Origin: Rhizobium hidalgonense
GTDB taxonomy: Bacteria; Pseudomonadota; Alphaproteobacteria; Rhizobiales; Rhizobiaceae
Length of the DNA stretch: 64,000 bases
NCBI RefSeq assembly: GCF_002914525.1
Contig: NZ_LODW01000139.1
Span: forward strand, 203,822 to 267,821
Direction of reading: 5' to 3'
Shown: piece after piece, positions 24,965 through 34,419 of the stretch
Numbering within the stretch: position 1 is the stretch's first letter
Layout of the letters: every line of letters starts with the position of its first letter
Made by a program: the position numbers and the translations under genes
The notes under the pieces: generated by a model
The model's database searches: none
What the model was told of the DNA's origin: nothing
What the model saw: the letters and a program-made list of their open reading frames with translations, nothing else

Positions 24965-27241
24965 CTATTTTCCGTTGATTGCTTGCTTCAACTGCCCAAT
25001 GAGGTCCGAAATCTGCTGATCCTGGGGCCTCAGTCGCGCCAGATCTTCCGCGTGTTCCAGCGCCTGTGGCAAGCGTCGAAGCTTGAGACTGTATTGGAGT
25101 GCCAGGCCCACGATGTCGGCGCCCCCGCCCGCCGCCCAAACATCGAGTCTGCCTAGTGCCTCTTCCGTCCGGCCAGCGGAATCGAGCGCGACGGCAAAGG
25201 TCGTCTTGTAGCGGGAGCTTTGCGGATCAAGCCGCACCGCTTCTTCGAGTTCCACTATCGCTTCGGTCAATGCCTGCTTGCGCACCAGGGATAGCGCATG
25301 TCCGTAACGCAGACCCGCGCGTTCGGGCGCGATCCGGATCGCTTCGGCATAAGTCTGCTCCGACTTGTCGTTTCGGCCGGTGGCGCGGTAGAACTCGGCG
25401 AGATTGATGCGCATTGCCTCCAGTGTCGGGTCGAGCGAAATCGCCCGTCGAAAGGCGGCTTCGGCCTCGACCGTATGCTGTTGGGCGAACAGGAAGAAGC
25501 CAAAGTTGCTTTGTGTCTCCGCGACGTCGCCATTCGTTTCGACATAGGCGCGAAGGTCGGCGACAGCGGCTTCGAAATGGGTTCGCCGATTGCCGAAAAG
25601 GTCGGGAGGGGTGCCGGCGAGTGCATTGGCGGCCGCAACCCGCACCGCACGCGTTGCATCGTCCACCAGATTGCCGATCGCCTCCAGCCTCTGCTCCGGC
25701 GCAATGTTGCCTGCCGCTTCCGCAGCACCGAGCCTGACGAGCGGATCTGTATCGGCTGCGGCCGTTCGTATGGCGGCGGTGACGTCCATGCCGCCAGTCC
25801 CACTCAGTGCGACGATGGCGCTTCCCCTGACAATTCCTGCCTGACCATGGTCACTGACAAGCGCACGCAGAGCCTCAACTGCGGTCTGATCGCCATTCGC
25901 AGCTCCGGCAAAGGCATGGGCGCTCGACGGGCGTTTGCGCCATTGCGTTCCGTACCATCCGTCCATCGTCTCGGCTGCCCAATCATCGGTTCTGCCGACA
26001 TGACAGGTCGTGCACGCATTCGGCGTTCCGAGGGTCGCCGACAGGTCGGGCCGGGGGATGACGAAGGAGTGATCTCGGCGCGGATCGACCTTCATGTAGG
26101 CGCGTTCCGGCATGTGGCAGTTGGCGCATTGCGCTCCGATCGAGCCAGCCTGGTGGCGGGTGTGCGCGGGAGTGTCGAACAGGCCGCTCGGGTCCTGGTT
26201 GACGAAACGTTCCGGCTTCGTTGCGGTGTGGCATTGCGTGCATAGTGCATTGCCCTCGGCCTTCAGGCCAGCATCGTGCGGCCGATGACAGTCGAGACAG
26301 GTCACGCCCGCCCTTGCCATCTTGCTTTGCTGAAACGAACCATATTCGAAGACCTCGTCGAGTATCTGCCCGTCCGGGAAATAAAGATCCTGTCGGAGCA
26401 GGGCGGGGGAGAAATAGTCGAGAAACGGCTTTCCCGGCTGATAGCCGTCCAGCAGCCTGGTGCGCCTGGCATGGCAGGCAAAACAAATGCCTGCATCGAC
26501 TTTCGGCAGAGCTGTATCCGGCTTGACCGAGGATGATGCGTTGGCGGATTGCGCGGAAGCAACGTGCTTGGCGCCCGGGCCATGACAGGACTGACAACCG
26601 ATGCCGGTGGCGACGTAGGTCGACTTGTATTCGTTGGTCTGCGGTTGAAAATTCGCCTGGGGATCGGTCGAATGACAATCGATGCAGGTGCGGTTCCAGC
26701 GATAGAAGGGACCTGTCCAATGATAGGTCGAACCCGGTATTGCCGGGGTGCTGTCGCCGAGCCAGAACCACTGTCGTCTGGCCGTATCCCAGGCGATGTC
26801 GAGAGCCTGCAGCCGTCCGCCTCCGATGTCGACGAGATACTGCTGCAAGGGGTTGTAGGCAAAGGTATATTTGACCTCGAACTCGGCATGGCCGCCGTCC
26901 GCACCCTCGGTGCTGACGAAGAAGCGGCCGTCGCGGCGCGTGAAGGTCGTGACGACGCCGTCATGTTCAACGCTGCTATTGTTGAAATCGCCGCGCACTG
27001 TTTCGTCTTTGGCAAGCGCCATGGCCTTTGCATGGTGGGAGTTCGAAAATGCCGCGGCCTGATCGGCGTGGCAGGATGCGCACGTCCCTTCGTCCACGAA
27101 ACCCTCGTGGATCGCTATTCGCGGGTCGGCCCCGGATGTCGAGATGTCGTCAGTGGCAAGGCTGCGCCCGGCAGGCGCGAGCAACAGGAAAAGCAGGACA
27201 GCTATTCCTCTCACCGCTGCTGACCGAACAGATGCTGCCAC
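24965..27241 (-). CDS. Octaheme c-type cytochrome with HEAT and TPR repeats
   Basis: This 758-aa periplasmic protein has a signal peptide (to about residue 29) and eight CxxCH haem sites, starting at Cys54, 186, 216, 253, 315, 334, 372 and 410. A HEAT-like region (about 440-545) and TPR repeats (about 560-750) follow. The layout matches the multihaem cytochrome/TPR proteins related to cytochrome c554. GTG start at 27241 after GGAG. It lies downstream of the HAD phosphatase and arylsulfatase and upstream of the barrel. The electron donor, acceptor and substrate are not evident. Confidence 0.92.
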   Translation of the reverse strand: MAASVRSAAVRGIAVLLFLLLAPAGRSLATDDISTSGADPRIAIHEGFVDEGTCASCHADQAAAFSNSHHAKAMALAKDETVRGDFNNSSVEHDGVVTTFTRRDGRFFVSTEGADGGHAEFEVKYTFAYNPLQQYLVDIGGGRLQALDIAWDTARRQWFWLGDSTPAIPGSTYHWTGPFYRWNRTCIDCHSTDPQANFQPQTNEYKSTYVATGIGCQSCHGPGAKHVASAQSANASSSVKPDTALPKVDAGICFACHARRTRLLDGYQPGKPFLDYFSPALLRQDLYFPDGQILDEVFEYGSFQQSKMARAGVTCLDCHRPHDAGLKAEGNALCTQCHTATKPERFVNQDPSGLFDTPAHTRHQAGSIGAQCANCHMPERAYMKVDPRRDHSFVIPRPDLSATLGTPNACTTCHVGRTDDWAAETMDGWYGTQWRKRPSSAHAFAGAANGDQTAVEALRALVSDHGQAGIVRGSAIVALSGTGGMDVTAAIRTAAADTDPLVRLGAAEAAGNIAPEQRLEAIGNLVDDATRAVRVAAANALAGTPPDLFGNRRTHFEAAVADLRAYVETNGDVAETQSNFGFFLFAQQHTVEAEAAFRRAISLDPTLEAMRINLAEFYRATGRNDKSEQTYAEAIRIAPERAGLRYGHALSLVRKQALTEAIVELEEAVRLDPQSSRYKTTFAVALDSAGRTEEALGRLDVWAAGGGADIVGLALQYSLKLRRLPQALEHAEDLARLRPQDQQISDLIGQLKQAINGK

Positions 27242-27313
27242 TCAATCGCTCCTTGTTGACGTTTTAGAAGGTCGGGGTCGCCATGGTTCAAACCTCTGGC
27301 GTGAGGCGCAGTC

Positions 27314-28324
27314 CTAGTCCTTGAACACCTGCTTCCAGTCGGCCTTCATATCGACGACGGTCCAGCCGGTGATCGCGGCCGCATCGAGCGCCTTGTCGAG
27401 GCGGCCGAATTCGGTATCGCGGTCGTAGGCGTATTCGCGCGCCGCATCTGTATGATGGATTAGCACGCCGAGCCTGGCAGGCCCGCCGGCCATGGTCGTC
27501 CATTGCAGCATTTGGAGATCTCCGTCGGAATTGCCGAAGGCGGCAATCGGCCGCCGGCCGATCTGCTGGTTGATCCCGACGGGTTTGCCGGCCTTGTCAT
27601 CGATGAAATTGACTTCAGGAAGCCGAAAGAGGGTCGGCGTGTCGTCCTCCATCCTGAACTCGGTCTTGATCGACGAACCGACGACCTGCTCCGGTGGGAT
27701 GCCGTAGACCTTTTCCGCCCAGGGACGCATGAGCTCGACGCCGCCGCCTGAAACGATGAAGGTCTTGAAGCCGTTGGCGCGGAGATAGGCGAGAAGCTCG
27801 ATCATCGGCTGGTAGACGAGTTCGGTGTATGGCCGCTTGAATTTAGGGTCGCGTGCCGAAGCCAACCAATCGATCACGATCTTCTGAAAGTCGCTGGTGG
27901 TCATTCCGGCATGCGTCGTCATGATGAGCTCCACAAGGCCCTTTTCGCCGGACGCCGCGAGCGCCTTCATATCGCCTTCGAGCACTGCCTTGAACGGCTG
28001 CGTTTCCTTCCATTCCGGATGTTGCGGAGCAAGCGACTTCACTCGGTCCAGGGCGAACGCGAGTTGCGTATAGATCGGATGTTCGACCCACAGGGTTCCA
28101 TCATTGTCGAACACGGCGATACGCTCCGCTTCCGGAACGAAGTCGGCTGAATCCGGTTTTGTCACCTTTTCGACGAAGGAGATTATCGCTTGCTTCGGTG
28201 CCGTGTCATTCCACGAAGGCAACGCGTCCGTTTGGGCAACCGCCAACGTCGCGGCAAAAAAGCATACTGCGGCGGCGAGCGCGACACCTCGGGAAAAATG
28301 CAGGAAATTACGGGCCGAAATCAT
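27314..28324 (-). CDS. Periplasmic HAD-superfamily phosphatase
   Basis: This 336-aa HAD hydrolase of the phosphoserine phosphatase-like type has motif I FDNDGTLW (nucleophile Asp plus acid/base Asp), motif II FIVSGGG and motif IV AFGNSDGDLQML. A signal peptide (SRGVALAAAVCFFAATLAVA) places it in the periplasm, which is unusual for HAD enzymes. The ATG is at 28324. It lies 87 bp downstream of the arylsulfatase, separated by a hairpin, and 72 bp before the octaheme cytochrome. Confidence 0.87.
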   Translation of the reverse strand: MISARNFLHFSRGVALAAAVCFFAATLAVAQTDALPSWNDTAPKQAIISFVEKVTKPDSADFVPEAERIAVFDNDGTLWVEHPIYTQLAFALDRVKSLAPQHPEWKETQPFKAVLEGDMKALAASGEKGLVELIMTTHAGMTTSDFQKIVIDWLASARDPKFKRPYTELVYQPMIELLAYLRANGFKTFIVSGGGVELMRPWAEKVYGIPPEQVVGSSIKTEFRMEDDTPTLFRLPEVNFIDDKAGKPVGINQQIGRRPIAAFGNSDGDLQMLQWTTMAGGPARLGVLIHHTDAAREYAYDRDTEFGRLDKALDAAAITGWTVVDMKADWKQVFKD

Positions 28325-28379
28325 CGCGAAGCCTCCACCGACAACGTGCAGCAATCTTGAACTGGGAGTGTATATACGG

Positions 28380-28403
28380 CAGCCCCGGATCCCTCCGGGG
28401 CTG
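28380..28403 (-). other. Intercistronic hairpin between sulfatase and HAD genes
   Basis: CAGCCCCGGA pairs perfectly with TCCGGGGCTG around TCCC. No U-tract follows on the minus strand, so it looks more like an mRNA-stabilising or attenuating element than a strong terminator. Confidence 0.6.
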
Positions 28404-28411
28404 TCACGGAC

Positions 28412-30082
28412 CTAGTTTCCGGTCGGAGGCGTGATATTGACCCCCTCCTTGCCCAGTTGCTCACGAACCGACTCCAACATCTGATACTTGGAGAGTTCGA
28501 TCGGACCGTCGTAACCCATGCTCTGCAGCTTGCGCGGGGGGTACTCGACATAGGTTTTCATGAGGTCCTTGATCGCTGCAGAGATGGAGACCAATGTCCA
28601 GGTATGTTCGGTATAGTTGTTCATGAAGACGTCGTAGCGTTCTTGCGGATCCTGCAGCAGATCGAACACCTGGGGCACGATGGCGACATAGGACTGGGCA
28701 CCCTTCCAGCCAAGATTGGTATCAACAGCCAGACCGCCCGTGGCCTGCCCATTGTCACCGCGCAGGTTAAACACGGCCTTGTAGTTGCCGACGCGGGCAG
28801 CACCCGGCGTCAGTTCGTTTTCGGTAAAGTAGAACCAGTTTTTGCGGGCCGATTTTCCCGTCCCCAGCAGGATCGGTGTCATGTCGTAACTATCGAAGAT
28901 AATCGGTTTATCTTCGCGGTCCTTTGTGGGCAGCGGCACGCCGCCGGCTGCGGCAAAGGTCGCCATTAGATCGAGACCGCCGACGATGTCGTGATTTTTC
29001 ACGTCATGTTTGATCTTGCCGGGCCAGACAGCGATCGCGGGAACACGGTTGCCGCCTTCGCGCACCGTGCCTTTTGTACCACGGAATGGCGTGTAGCCAG
29101 CGTCCGGATAGACGTCTTGCCAAGCGCCGTTATCGGTCGTGTAAAAAACCAGCGTATTTCTGTCCATGCCGGTCTCACGCAGCTTGTCCATGATCCTGCC
29201 GATGCGTGTATCCAGCTCCACGACGGAGTCCGCATACTTGCTCTTCGAGATCGATTTGCCCTGGAACTCCGGGGCTGGCATGTTCGGCTGGTGCACTTTC
29301 ATGAAATTGACGTTGATGAAGAAAGGCTGATCCGGTGCCTTTGCGGCTTCATCAAGAAAGCCCAGCGCCGCTTTCTCGACATAGCCGTCGAAGAACGGAA
29401 TGCCGACAACGCCTTCCTTGCCGTCGATCACCGGCGTATCGACATACTGGCCGTTGATCTTGAAGTCCTCCTTTACCTCGCCTCCGGCCTTGCCGGACAG
29501 CGAGCCCGTCGTCACTTTCTGGAACAGAGCGCGGGTTTCCGCATCCATGTCCGGGAACCAGGTCGGATCGGCATAGGTGTAGGCATTGAGGTGATAGAGG
29601 CCGACATACTTCATTTCGTCGTAGCCCTGCGCGATCGGCAATGCATAGTCCGCCTCGCCAAGGTGCCATTTACCGGTGAAATAGGTGTGATAGCCACCGC
29701 GCTTCAGCACGGAGGCGAGCGTCCATTCCGCTGCAGGCAATCCGCCACCCTGGCCTTGAAAGGCGACCGTCGTCATGCCGCTGCGATTGGGAATGCGTCC
29801 CGTCTGCATGGCGGCGCGGCCAGGCGTGCAGCTCGGCTGGGCGTAGAAGGAAAAAAAGGTCATACCTTCGTCGGCCAGCTTGTCGATGTTCGGGGTCGGC
29901 ATCCCGCGGCCCTCACCTCCGCCGTAAGGCCCGAGATCGCCGTAGCCGGTATCATCCGAGACGATGAACAGGATGTTGGGTTTTCGTTGGGAGTCCTGCG
30001 CTTGCAGGGGCGAGGCTGCGCACCAGAGAACGGTGGATGTAGCCAGTGCTCCCATGCAGCGGATAAGGATTCTGCTGTTCAT
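28412..30082 (-). CDS. Periplasmic arylsulfatase
   Basis: This 556-aa type I sulfatase has a signal peptide ending SPLQAQ. Its CTPGR motif holds the Cys that is converted to formylglycine (CxPxR), with Gly in place of the commoner Ser/Ala before Arg. Metal and active-site elements are visible: IVSDDTGYGD, GKWHLGE and TTDNGAWQD. It hydrolyses a sulfate ester whose identity is unknown. GGAGGG precedes the ATG. It is the first gene of the minus-strand cluster and divergent from the histidine kinase. No formylglycine-generating enzyme gene is in the window. Confidence 0.93.
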   Translation of the reverse strand: MNSRILIRCMGALATSTVLWCAASPLQAQDSQRKPNILFIVSDDTGYGDLGPYGGGEGRGMPTPNIDKLADEGMTFFSFYAQPSCTPGRAAMQTGRIPNRSGMTTVAFQGQGGGLPAAEWTLASVLKRGGYHTYFTGKWHLGEADYALPIAQGYDEMKYVGLYHLNAYTYADPTWFPDMDAETRALFQKVTTGSLSGKAGGEVKEDFKINGQYVDTPVIDGKEGVVGIPFFDGYVEKAALGFLDEAAKAPDQPFFINVNFMKVHQPNMPAPEFQGKSISKSKYADSVVELDTRIGRIMDKLRETGMDRNTLVFYTTDNGAWQDVYPDAGYTPFRGTKGTVREGGNRVPAIAVWPGKIKHDVKNHDIVGGLDLMATFAAAGGVPLPTKDREDKPIIFDSYDMTPILLGTGKSARKNWFYFTENELTPGAARVGNYKAVFNLRGDNGQATGGLAVDTNLGWKGAQSYVAIVPQVFDLLQDPQERYDVFMNNYTEHTWTLVSISAAIKDLMKTYVEYPPRKLQSMGYDGPIELSKYQMLESVREQLGKEGVNITPPTGN

Positions 30083-30379
30083 TTCAAATCCCTCCGTTGG
30101 CGTTCTTGAATGACGGAGCCGCTCGCGGCAAAGGCTGCGATTGCATGCGTCGATTCAACTAGACTGCTTTGAAAAATTAAGATCCTGCCGGAACTGCCTC
30201 CGGCGAGTTGCTAAGCCGGCCGCATCTCTGCCCCGGCCCGCTGAATTCTAACGAATGCTGCCTTCGCCCGATATTGTACTTTAGGGAATCTCTTGATGCG
30301 GTGGCAATCGGCAGTAGTAATGCGTAGATGACGCCGCAGCGGGAAGCTGTTATTGTCGCCCGGCTTTGGGGGAAAGCGG
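30083..30379. promoter_or_regulatory. Divergent promoter region, sulfatase and sensor kinase
   Basis: A 297-bp gap with no convincing ORF separates the arylsulfatase and histidine kinase genes. It is the expected site of regulation by the adjacent two-component system. I see a short GCCGGA/TCCGGC hairpin near 30187-30205 but no confident operator. Confidence 0.4.
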
Positions 30380-32272
30380 ATGGGCTTGGGCGAATGGTCA
30401 GGTCGATTATGCTGGACCGCCTTGTTGTTGGCGGTGGCAGCCCTGGATGCGTCCGGTGGTCAAGCCGCATCCTCCGACACCTCGTTTGCCATCATCGACC
30501 GAGTTCCCCGCGTCCTCGTCCTTTATCCCTATGATGAGAGGATCGCGGCGACGACCGCTGCCGGGGAGGCGCTGCGGAGCCGCTTGCTGGAGGCGACAAA
30601 CGGCAAGATCGACCTGTTTTCAGAGTTCCTGGATCTGTCGCGGTTTCCGGAAGGTGGCCATGTCCCGCGCATGGCACGATATCTCGGCGAGAAATACGCG
30701 GCGCGCCGCCCGGACGTTGTTGTGGCCCTCGGCAAGGAATCGGCGAGCTTCGTAACCGCGAACCGCAGCATGATCGCTCCTGGCGCAAAGATCGTCGCCG
30801 CCGGTTTCGGCACTGCCACGGCCGAGAAGATAGACTTGCCGGATGACGTAGTCGGAGCCTTCGCGACATTCGATATTCTGAAGACGGCCGAGATGGCCCG
30901 CAGCCTGCAGCCCGATGCGCGCCATCTCTACATTGTTGGCGGTTCGTCCGACTTCGACCGCGGCTGGCTGACGACGGCCCGTGCGGCTCTTAGGGAGTTC
31001 TCGAAGTCCTACGAGACGACCTATCTGGAAGATCTGACGATCGACGAGTTCGTCGAGCGGGCATCGCGTGTGCCGTCCGACAGCATCATTCTGGCATTGA
31101 CGGTCTTCACGGACAGGGCAGGGCGCAATTTCATTCCGCGCGATGCCATCAGGCAGATCGCAGCGACCGCCAGCGCGCCTGTCTACGGACCCTATCAGAC
31201 CTACATCGACTATGGCGTCGTCGGTGGCAACACCGTCACATTCGAAGCCCTGGGCCGGACCGTCGGCGACCTCGTCATCGATGCAATTGCTGGTAAGACG
31301 GTGTCGGATATCGAAGCGCCCCAGACATATCTCGCCGATGCGCGGCAACTCCAGCGATGGGGGCTTGCCGAAAAGGATCTGCCGCCGGGCACTGTCCAGA
31401 TGCACAGGGAGAGGAGTGTCTGGCAGGAACACTGGGTCGTGTTGGTGGCGGGGAGCGGCCTCGTGCTGGCACAGGCCACCATCATCTCGGTGCTCCTGCT
31501 CGAGCGGAGGCGGCGCCGCGACGCCGAGCGCAGTTCGCGCTTGCACTTGCTCGAAGCCGTCCATCTCAACCAGTCCGCGACGGCCGGGGCGTTGTCCTCG
31601 TCGATCGCTCACGAACTGAACCAGCCCCTCTCGGCCATCCGCAACAATGCCGAGGCAGCGTCGGTGCTGCTTCGAAGCGAGAGCCCCGATCACGAGCTAA
31701 TCCAGCAGATTCTTCTCGATATCCAGGAGGACGATCAGCGCGCAGGCGATATCATCAGCCGAATGAGAGGACTGCTCAAGAAAAGAAGCGAGATCGATTG
31801 GCAGGAGTTCGACCTGAACGATGTCACGTCGAGCGCAATCCACATCATTCACGGCGAGGCAGAACGACGCGGAATTACACTGACATCAAACCAACTGCCC
31901 GGTGAGCTGCCGGTGCGTGCCGACAAAGTTCATGTGCAGCAGGTCATCCTCAACCTGGCGACCAACGCGATGGATGCCATGCTGGAGGCCGTCCCGGCCG
32001 GGAGAACGCTCACTTTTGCAACAGGCCTGGCGAACGAGAAGGTGGAGCTCCGGGTCTCCGACACGGGAGACGGCATTCCCGCGGAGAGACTGATCCGCAT
32101 CTTCGAACCGTTCTACACCACCAAGCAGGCGGGGACCGGGCTGGGTCTTTCCATAGCCCGCGCCATCGTAGAGACCTATGGCGGCACTATCTGCGCCGAC
32201 AACCGCCCCGAAGGCGGGGCAGTCTTTCGCATGATCCTGCCTCTCGCCCACGCGGAGGAACGATCGAGATGA
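30380..32272 (+). CDS. Sensor histidine kinase with periplasmic binding-protein-like domain
   Basis: This 630-aa protein has an N-terminal hydrophobic signal/anchor, then an ABC substrate-binding-like sensor (about 40-345; RVLVLYPYDERIAATTAAGEALRS...). One TM helix follows (HWVVLVAGSGLVLAQATIISVLLLERRRRR). The kinase core has H-box SIAHELNQPLSAIRNNAE, N-box ILNLATNAMDA, G1 DTGDGIP, F FEPFYTTK and G2 GTGLGLSIA. ATG at 30380 after GGGGGAAA. Its stop overlaps the response regulator. Divergent from the sulfatase cluster, it probably senses a periplasmic ligand linked to that cluster. Confidence 0.9.
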   Translation: MGLGEWSGRLCWTALLLAVAALDASGGQAASSDTSFAIIDRVPRVLVLYPYDERIAATTAAGEALRSRLLEATNGKIDLFSEFLDLSRFPEGGHVPRMARYLGEKYAARRPDVVVALGKESASFVTANRSMIAPGAKIVAAGFGTATAEKIDLPDDVVGAFATFDILKTAEMARSLQPDARHLYIVGGSSDFDRGWLTTARAALREFSKSYETTYLEDLTIDEFVERASRVPSDSIILALTVFTDRAGRNFIPRDAIRQIAATASAPVYGPYQTYIDYGVVGGNTVTFEALGRTVGDLVIDAIAGKTVSDIEAPQTYLADARQLQRWGLAEKDLPPGTVQMHRERSVWQEHWVVLVAGSGLVLAQATIISVLLLERRRRRDAERSSRLHLLEAVHLNQSATAGALSSSIAHELNQPLSAIRNNAEAASVLLRSESPDHELIQQILLDIQEDDQRAGDIISRMRGLLKKRSEIDWQEFDLNDVTSSAIHIIHGEAERRGITLTSNQLPGELPVRADKVHVQQVILNLATNAMDAMLEAVPAGRTLTFATGLANEKVELRVSDTGDGIPAERLIRIFEPFYTTKQAGTGLGLSIARAIVETYGGTICADNRPEGGAVFRMILPLAHAEERSR

Positions 32273-32901
32273 AACCTGTCATTCATATCGTCGATGACGA
32301 CAAGTCCTACCGGACGGCAACCGCGAGGCTGCTTTCCGCACATGGTCTCAAGGTCGAAGCCTACGAGTCCGGAGACCAGTTTCTCGCCCGCTTTTCCGCC
32401 TGCGAGCCGGGCTGCGTACTTCTCGACCTCCAGATGCCTGGCCAGTCCGGCCTGCAGATCCAACGCCGCCTGTGCGAGTTGGCGCCGCTATTGCCGGTCG
32501 TATTCCTGACGGGGGAAGGAGACATCAAGACAAGCGTCGAGGCGATGAAGGCGGGCGCCAGGGATTTTTTGGAGAAGAGTTCGAGCGCGGCGGCATTGAT
32601 GGAGGCGATCGATCGAGCTCTCATCCAATATGAAAGACAGCGGGCCGGACACGATCGCCTTCAGGCCCAGCGAGCGCTGGTGGCGGAGCTTAGTCCGCGC
32701 GAAGCCGAAGTGTTCCGGTTGTTCATTCGCGGGCGTCTCAACAAGCAGATCGCTTATGCGCTCGGCATCTCGGAGCGGACGGTGAAGGTGCATCGCCATC
32801 AGGTCATGGAAAAGCTTGGCGTAAGCTCGCTGGCCGAGGCGGTGTCGATCGCGGCGAATATCGGTCTCATCGACCAGGATACGGAATCCCCGGCGGGGTG
32901 A
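32269..32901 (+). CDS. FixJ/NarL-type response regulator
   Basis: This 210-aa protein has a receiver domain with acidic pocket DDD and phosphoacceptor Asp53 (LLDLQMPG), and Lys in LEKSSS. A LuxR-type HTH follows (LSPREAEVFRLFIRGRLNKQIAYALGISERTVKVHRHQVMEKLGVSSLAEAV, about 146-197). Its start overlaps the kinase stop as ATGA, so it is the cognate DNA-binding partner, probably controlling the divergent sulfatase operon. Confidence 0.93.
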   Translation: MKPVIHIVDDDKSYRTATARLLSAHGLKVEAYESGDQFLARFSACEPGCVLLDLQMPGQSGLQIQRRLCELAPLLPVVFLTGEGDIKTSVEAMKAGARDFLEKSSSAAALMEAIDRALIQYERQRAGHDRLQAQRALVAELSPREAEVFRLFIRGRLNKQIAYALGISERTVKVHRHQVMEKLGVSSLAEAVSIAANIGLIDQDTESPAG

Positions 32902-33006
32902 TCGGATCCTCCTTCCCCTTAGGGCAATATCAATCGACCTCCAACTGGCCTAATTTGGCCAGGAACCGTTAATCTCTCATGTGTTCGAAAGAGGAGGGGG
33001 CATGAG

Positions 33007-33378
33007 GTGGAGAACCTTCCCCGCACGGTCGCTGTCGTCGATGATGACGCAAGCCTGCGGCGCAGCCTCGGGCGACTTCTCAACGCCTACGGTTTTCTGG
33101 CCGAGGAATATGCATCCGCCGAGGCCTTTCTCGCTCGCGAGCGCAAAACGGCGATACACTGCCTTGTCCTTGATATCGACCTCGGTGGCATGTCGGGCAT
33201 CGATCTCCAACGCAGGTTGAAGGCCGAGGGGACAAACCTTCCGGTGATTTTCATCACGGCGTTGGAAACCGCTTCGGTAAAGGCGGAGGCAGAAAAGGTG
33301 GGCTGCGTTGCCTATCTGCAGAAGCAATTTTCCGGAGCCACGCTCATTGCGGCTATCAACAAGGCTTTGGGATTGTGA
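33007..33378 (+). CDS. Single-domain response regulator
   Basis: This 123-aa receiver has no output domain: acidic VDDD, phosphoacceptor Asp56 (LVLDIDLGGMSG), Thr/Ser switch region FITALE and Lys in YLQKQFSG. The GTG at 33007 is preceded by AGGAGGGGG; an ATG at 33002 is out of frame. It lies 105 bp after the FixJ-type regulator. Without an output domain it may act as a phosphate sink or in protein-protein control of the same kinase, which is inference. Confidence 0.85.
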   Translation: MENLPRTVAVVDDDASLRRSLGRLLNAYGFLAEEYASAEAFLARERKTAIHCLVLDIDLGGMSGIDLQRRLKAEGTNLPVIFITALETASVKAEAEKVGCVAYLQKQFSGATLIAAINKALGL

Positions 33379-33646
33379 GCTGATCGAAGCTGTAGACGTT
33401 GCGCTGTCGAAGGACGACGGTTTGTTCGATCGCCGCTTGATGGTGTGCGGCAGTACCGCGTCTTGCCGACCCAGCTCCCACAGTCCTTATCAGGACTCGA
33501 CCGGATCAATGCGCTTCCCTATCTCAATGGTGTCGATGAACTATGCACGGCGGCCCCGCCAGGCGTAGAGACCCGCTTGAGGAGCATCGTTGAACGCAGC
33601 TGGGCTTGAATCCTGAGTTTGCATTGACGATTTCGCGAAGACCGAG

Positions 33647-34411
33647 ATGAGTAAAAGGAGCTCGACGGCACGCATGACTGATGTTCAACGACGAGGTTTT
33701 GTAACAAGGCTTACCGCCTATGAGCCGTTGACGCTCATTATGCTGGCATCCGTCGCAGGAGGACTGTTCGTGCTCCAGCGATTGACGAGCGAGGTCCTGG
33801 AAGGGGAGACGTTCCGCTTCGACGAGGCGATCCTGCTGGCGCTGCGGCGCCCGGGCGAGCTTGGCGTGCCGGTCGGCCCCGCCTGGCTGACCCATGCCGT
33901 CGGCGACATCACCAGTCTCGGCGGCGTCACCGTGCTGACGCTGATGACCGTTCTCGTCACCGTCTACCTTCTGCTCGACCGGCGCTGGCCGATCGCGATC
34001 TTCGTTTTTTCCTCGGTGCTGACGGGCTGGCTGGCGAGCACGCTCCTGAAGATCCTGGTCGCACGGCCGCGTCCCGATATCGTGCCGCATCTCGTCGAGG
34101 TCAGCGATCTCAGCTTTCCCTCCGGACACGCCATGGTCTCGGCGGTGACCTATCTAACCCTCGGCGCGTTGCTGGCGCGCACGCAGCGATACCCCTCGAC
34201 GCGGATCTTCGTCATGGGCGCCGGGGTCTTCCTGGCTGTGATCATCGGGCTCAGCAGGATCTATCTCGGCGTCCATTATCCGACGGACGTTTTCGCCGGA
34301 TGGTGTGCCGGTGCGCTGTGGGCGCTCGGCTGCTGGCTGATCTCGAAACGGTTCGTCCCGAGCCGCGCACCAGATGATGCCCACACGATCGCAAACGGCG
34401 ACGGCGGATAG
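33647..34411 (+). CDS. PAP2-family membrane phosphatase
   Basis: This 254-aa protein has about six TM helices and the three PAP2 motifs: KILVARPRP (KxxxxxxRP), SFPSGHAM (PSGH) and SRIYLGVHYPTD (SRxxxxxHxxxD). It is a lipid-phosphate or pyrophosphate phosphatase acting at the membrane. The start at 33647 has a weak ribosome-binding site; ATG at 33674 is possible. It is tail-to-tail with the MscS gene with an 8-bp gap. The 268 bp upstream hold nothing I recognise. Confidence 0.9.
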   Translation: MSKRSSTARMTDVQRRGFVTRLTAYEPLTLIMLASVAGGLFVLQRLTSEVLEGETFRFDEAILLALRRPGELGVPVGPAWLTHAVGDITSLGGVTVLTLMTVLVTVYLLLDRRWPIAIFVFSSVLTGWLASTLLKILVARPRPDIVPHLVEVSDLSFPSGHAMVSAVTYLTLGALLARTQRYPSTRIFVMGAGVFLAVIIGLSRIYLGVHYPTDVFAGWCAGALWALGCWLISKRFVPSRAPDDAHTIANGDGG

Positions 34412-34419
34412 CGCGAGGC

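Noticed and set aside
33379..33646. Gap before the PAP2 gene examined for a gene or RNA
   Set aside because: Only short frames without ribosome-binding sites; no hairpin or repeat of note.
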